64,000 nt of DNA, taken from contig NZ_JADMOL010000007.1 of NCBI RefSeq assembly GCF_015558675.1, forward strand, positions 137,009 through 201,008, read 5' to 3'. Position 1 is the stretch's first letter; each line of letters begins with the position of its first letter. The notes below the pieces were generated by a model, which worked only from the letters and a program-made list of their open reading frames with translations, ran no database searches and was not told the origin of the DNA. Origin of the DNA: Paenibacillus sp. 1001270B_150601_E10 (GTDB taxonomy: Bacteria > Bacillota > Bacilli > Paenibacillales > Paenibacillaceae). Below are positions 63,489 to 64,000 of this stretch, piece by piece. A program made the translations under genes and the position numbers.

Positions 63489-64000
63489 CTATGGCAGGGC
63501 ATCGGTTATTGCGGCTTGGAACCATTCATCCAGCACGACATCGTAATTATCCTTGTATGCTGGAATGCTAGAAGCTAAAGCCTCATAATAAGCCAGCTTC
63601 TCCTCGATAAAGCGGTTGATAATCGGAAGATGGTGCTCTATATCAAGCTCTTCTCCTGCCTTCTTTCTAGTAAGCAGGCGACTAATCTCCTTGTACAGCT
63701 CCGTGTCTGCCGAGACCAATCGTTCAAGTAATGTCGAAAACGCGATCGGCGGAGTGGTTTGAGCTTCCTCAATCCACTGACAGGCAAGAATCGGTCTAAG
63801 GACATAAAAGTACTTTTTGATCCTCACCTTCTCCCCCTGCAGGTACTCCCGGTAATTGCCTCTCGCCATATGCAGGTAGTGATACATGCATGCCCGTTGT
63901 GAAAAGGAACGGACCGACTGCTTGCGAAGCTTATCCATAACCGAATGATTCTCCATATACACAATCGGTGATTGCAGCCACTCCAGCAGTGGCGGATTGG
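63489..64000 (-). CDS. RlaP/YcgL-like nucleotidyltransferase, C-terminal part (cut by window end)
   Basis: The frame stays open to the window edge; the residues before the first visible Met read NPPLLEWLQSPIVY, so the gene starts outside. The visible 170 residues match the C-terminal region of the COG3541 predicted nucleotidyltransferases: EWLQSPIVY, then YHYLHMARGNYREYLQGEKVRIKK-like text and KKYFYVLRPILACQWIEEAQ with PPIAF. The catalytic polymerase-beta-type part lies outside the window. Members called RlaP are linked to RNA-ligase repair systems. Here it precedes hen1 by 14 bases and shares its operon. It may add nucleotides to damaged RNA ends; that is inference. Confidence 0.85.
   Translation of the reverse strand, partial: NPPLLEWLQSPIVYMENHSVMDKLRKQSVRSFSQRACMYHYLHMARGNYREYLQGEKVRIKKYFYVLRPILACQWIEEAQTTPPIAFSTLLERLVSADTELYKEISRLLTRKKAGEELDIEHHLPIINRFIEEKLAYYEALASSIPAYKDNYDVVLDEWFQAAITDALP

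Noticed and set aside
1-64000. CRISPR arrays, tRNA genes, insertion sequences or prophage
   Set aside because: No regularly spaced repeats, tRNA-like cloverleaf sequences, transposase or phage genes were seen on either strand.

Overview
The window looks like chromosomal DNA of a spore-former-type Bacillota, most likely Paenibacillaceae (Paenibacillus or a close relative). Strong GGAGG ribosome binding sites, frequent GTG and TTG starts, YesM/YesN-type two-component control of sugar ABC importers without their own ATPase, DUF5696 and Yip1 companions of those importers, and a Listeria/Enterococcus-style eut locus all point that way. No rRNA, tRNA, insertion sequence, phage gene or CRISPR array was seen.

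Layout. 1-14.7 kb: the end of a solute-binding protein gene (+), then a minus-strand operon with two solute-binding proteins, two complete pairs of sugar ABC permeases, an NHL-repeat/Yip1 membrane protein and a DUF5696 protein. 14.8-18.1 kb: its probable AraC-type response regulator and sensor kinase. 18.3-22.8 kb: nitroreductase, SMI1/KNR4 protein, an orphan binding lipoprotein and a PIG-L deacetylase. 23-39.9 kb: an 18-gene ethanolamine-utilisation (eut) microcompartment locus, all on the minus strand. 40-45.3 kb: an esterase-like hydrolase and sbcDC. 45.6-48.7 kb: a lipoprotein, and a GPH-type transporter with a YdjC/ChbG deacetylase on the plus strand. 49-51.7 kb: pxpBCA 5-oxoprolinase. 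51.8-56.1 kb: glycerol dehydrogenase plus a DhaK-DhaL fusion kinase, with a divergent PocR-domain AraC regulator. 56.2-59.4 kb: an RCC1-like/copper-amine-oxidase-N protein and a predicted seven-bladed repeat protein. 59.6-64 kb: an RNA-repair operon RlaP (cut by the window end) - Hen1 - Pnkp.

How the eut genes work together. EutH imports ethanolamine; EutBC, reactivated by EutA and supplied with adenosylcobalamin by EutT, makes acetaldehyde and ammonia; EutE makes acetyl-CoA, PduL makes acetyl phosphate, and EutG recycles NADH by making ethanol. Shell proteins are EutS, EutM, EutL, EutN, a PduT-like tandem-BMC protein and an unusual BMC protein with a long charged tail. EutW/EutV sense ethanolamine and act by antitermination. 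I find three leaders (eutG, eutS, eutA) with paired hexaloop hairpins, the second overlapping an intrinsic terminator, as expected for EutV. Upstream of eutG there is a cobalamin riboswitch with its own promoter and terminator, followed by further EutV-like hairpins. This matches the riboswitch-controlled decoy RNA known as EutX in Enterococcus and Rli55 in Listeria, apparently with extra hairpins.

The two most interesting parts are this RNA-based control layer and the RlaP-Hen1-Pnkp repair operon, whose Hen1 keeps the methyltransferase motifs but has a divergent N-terminal half.
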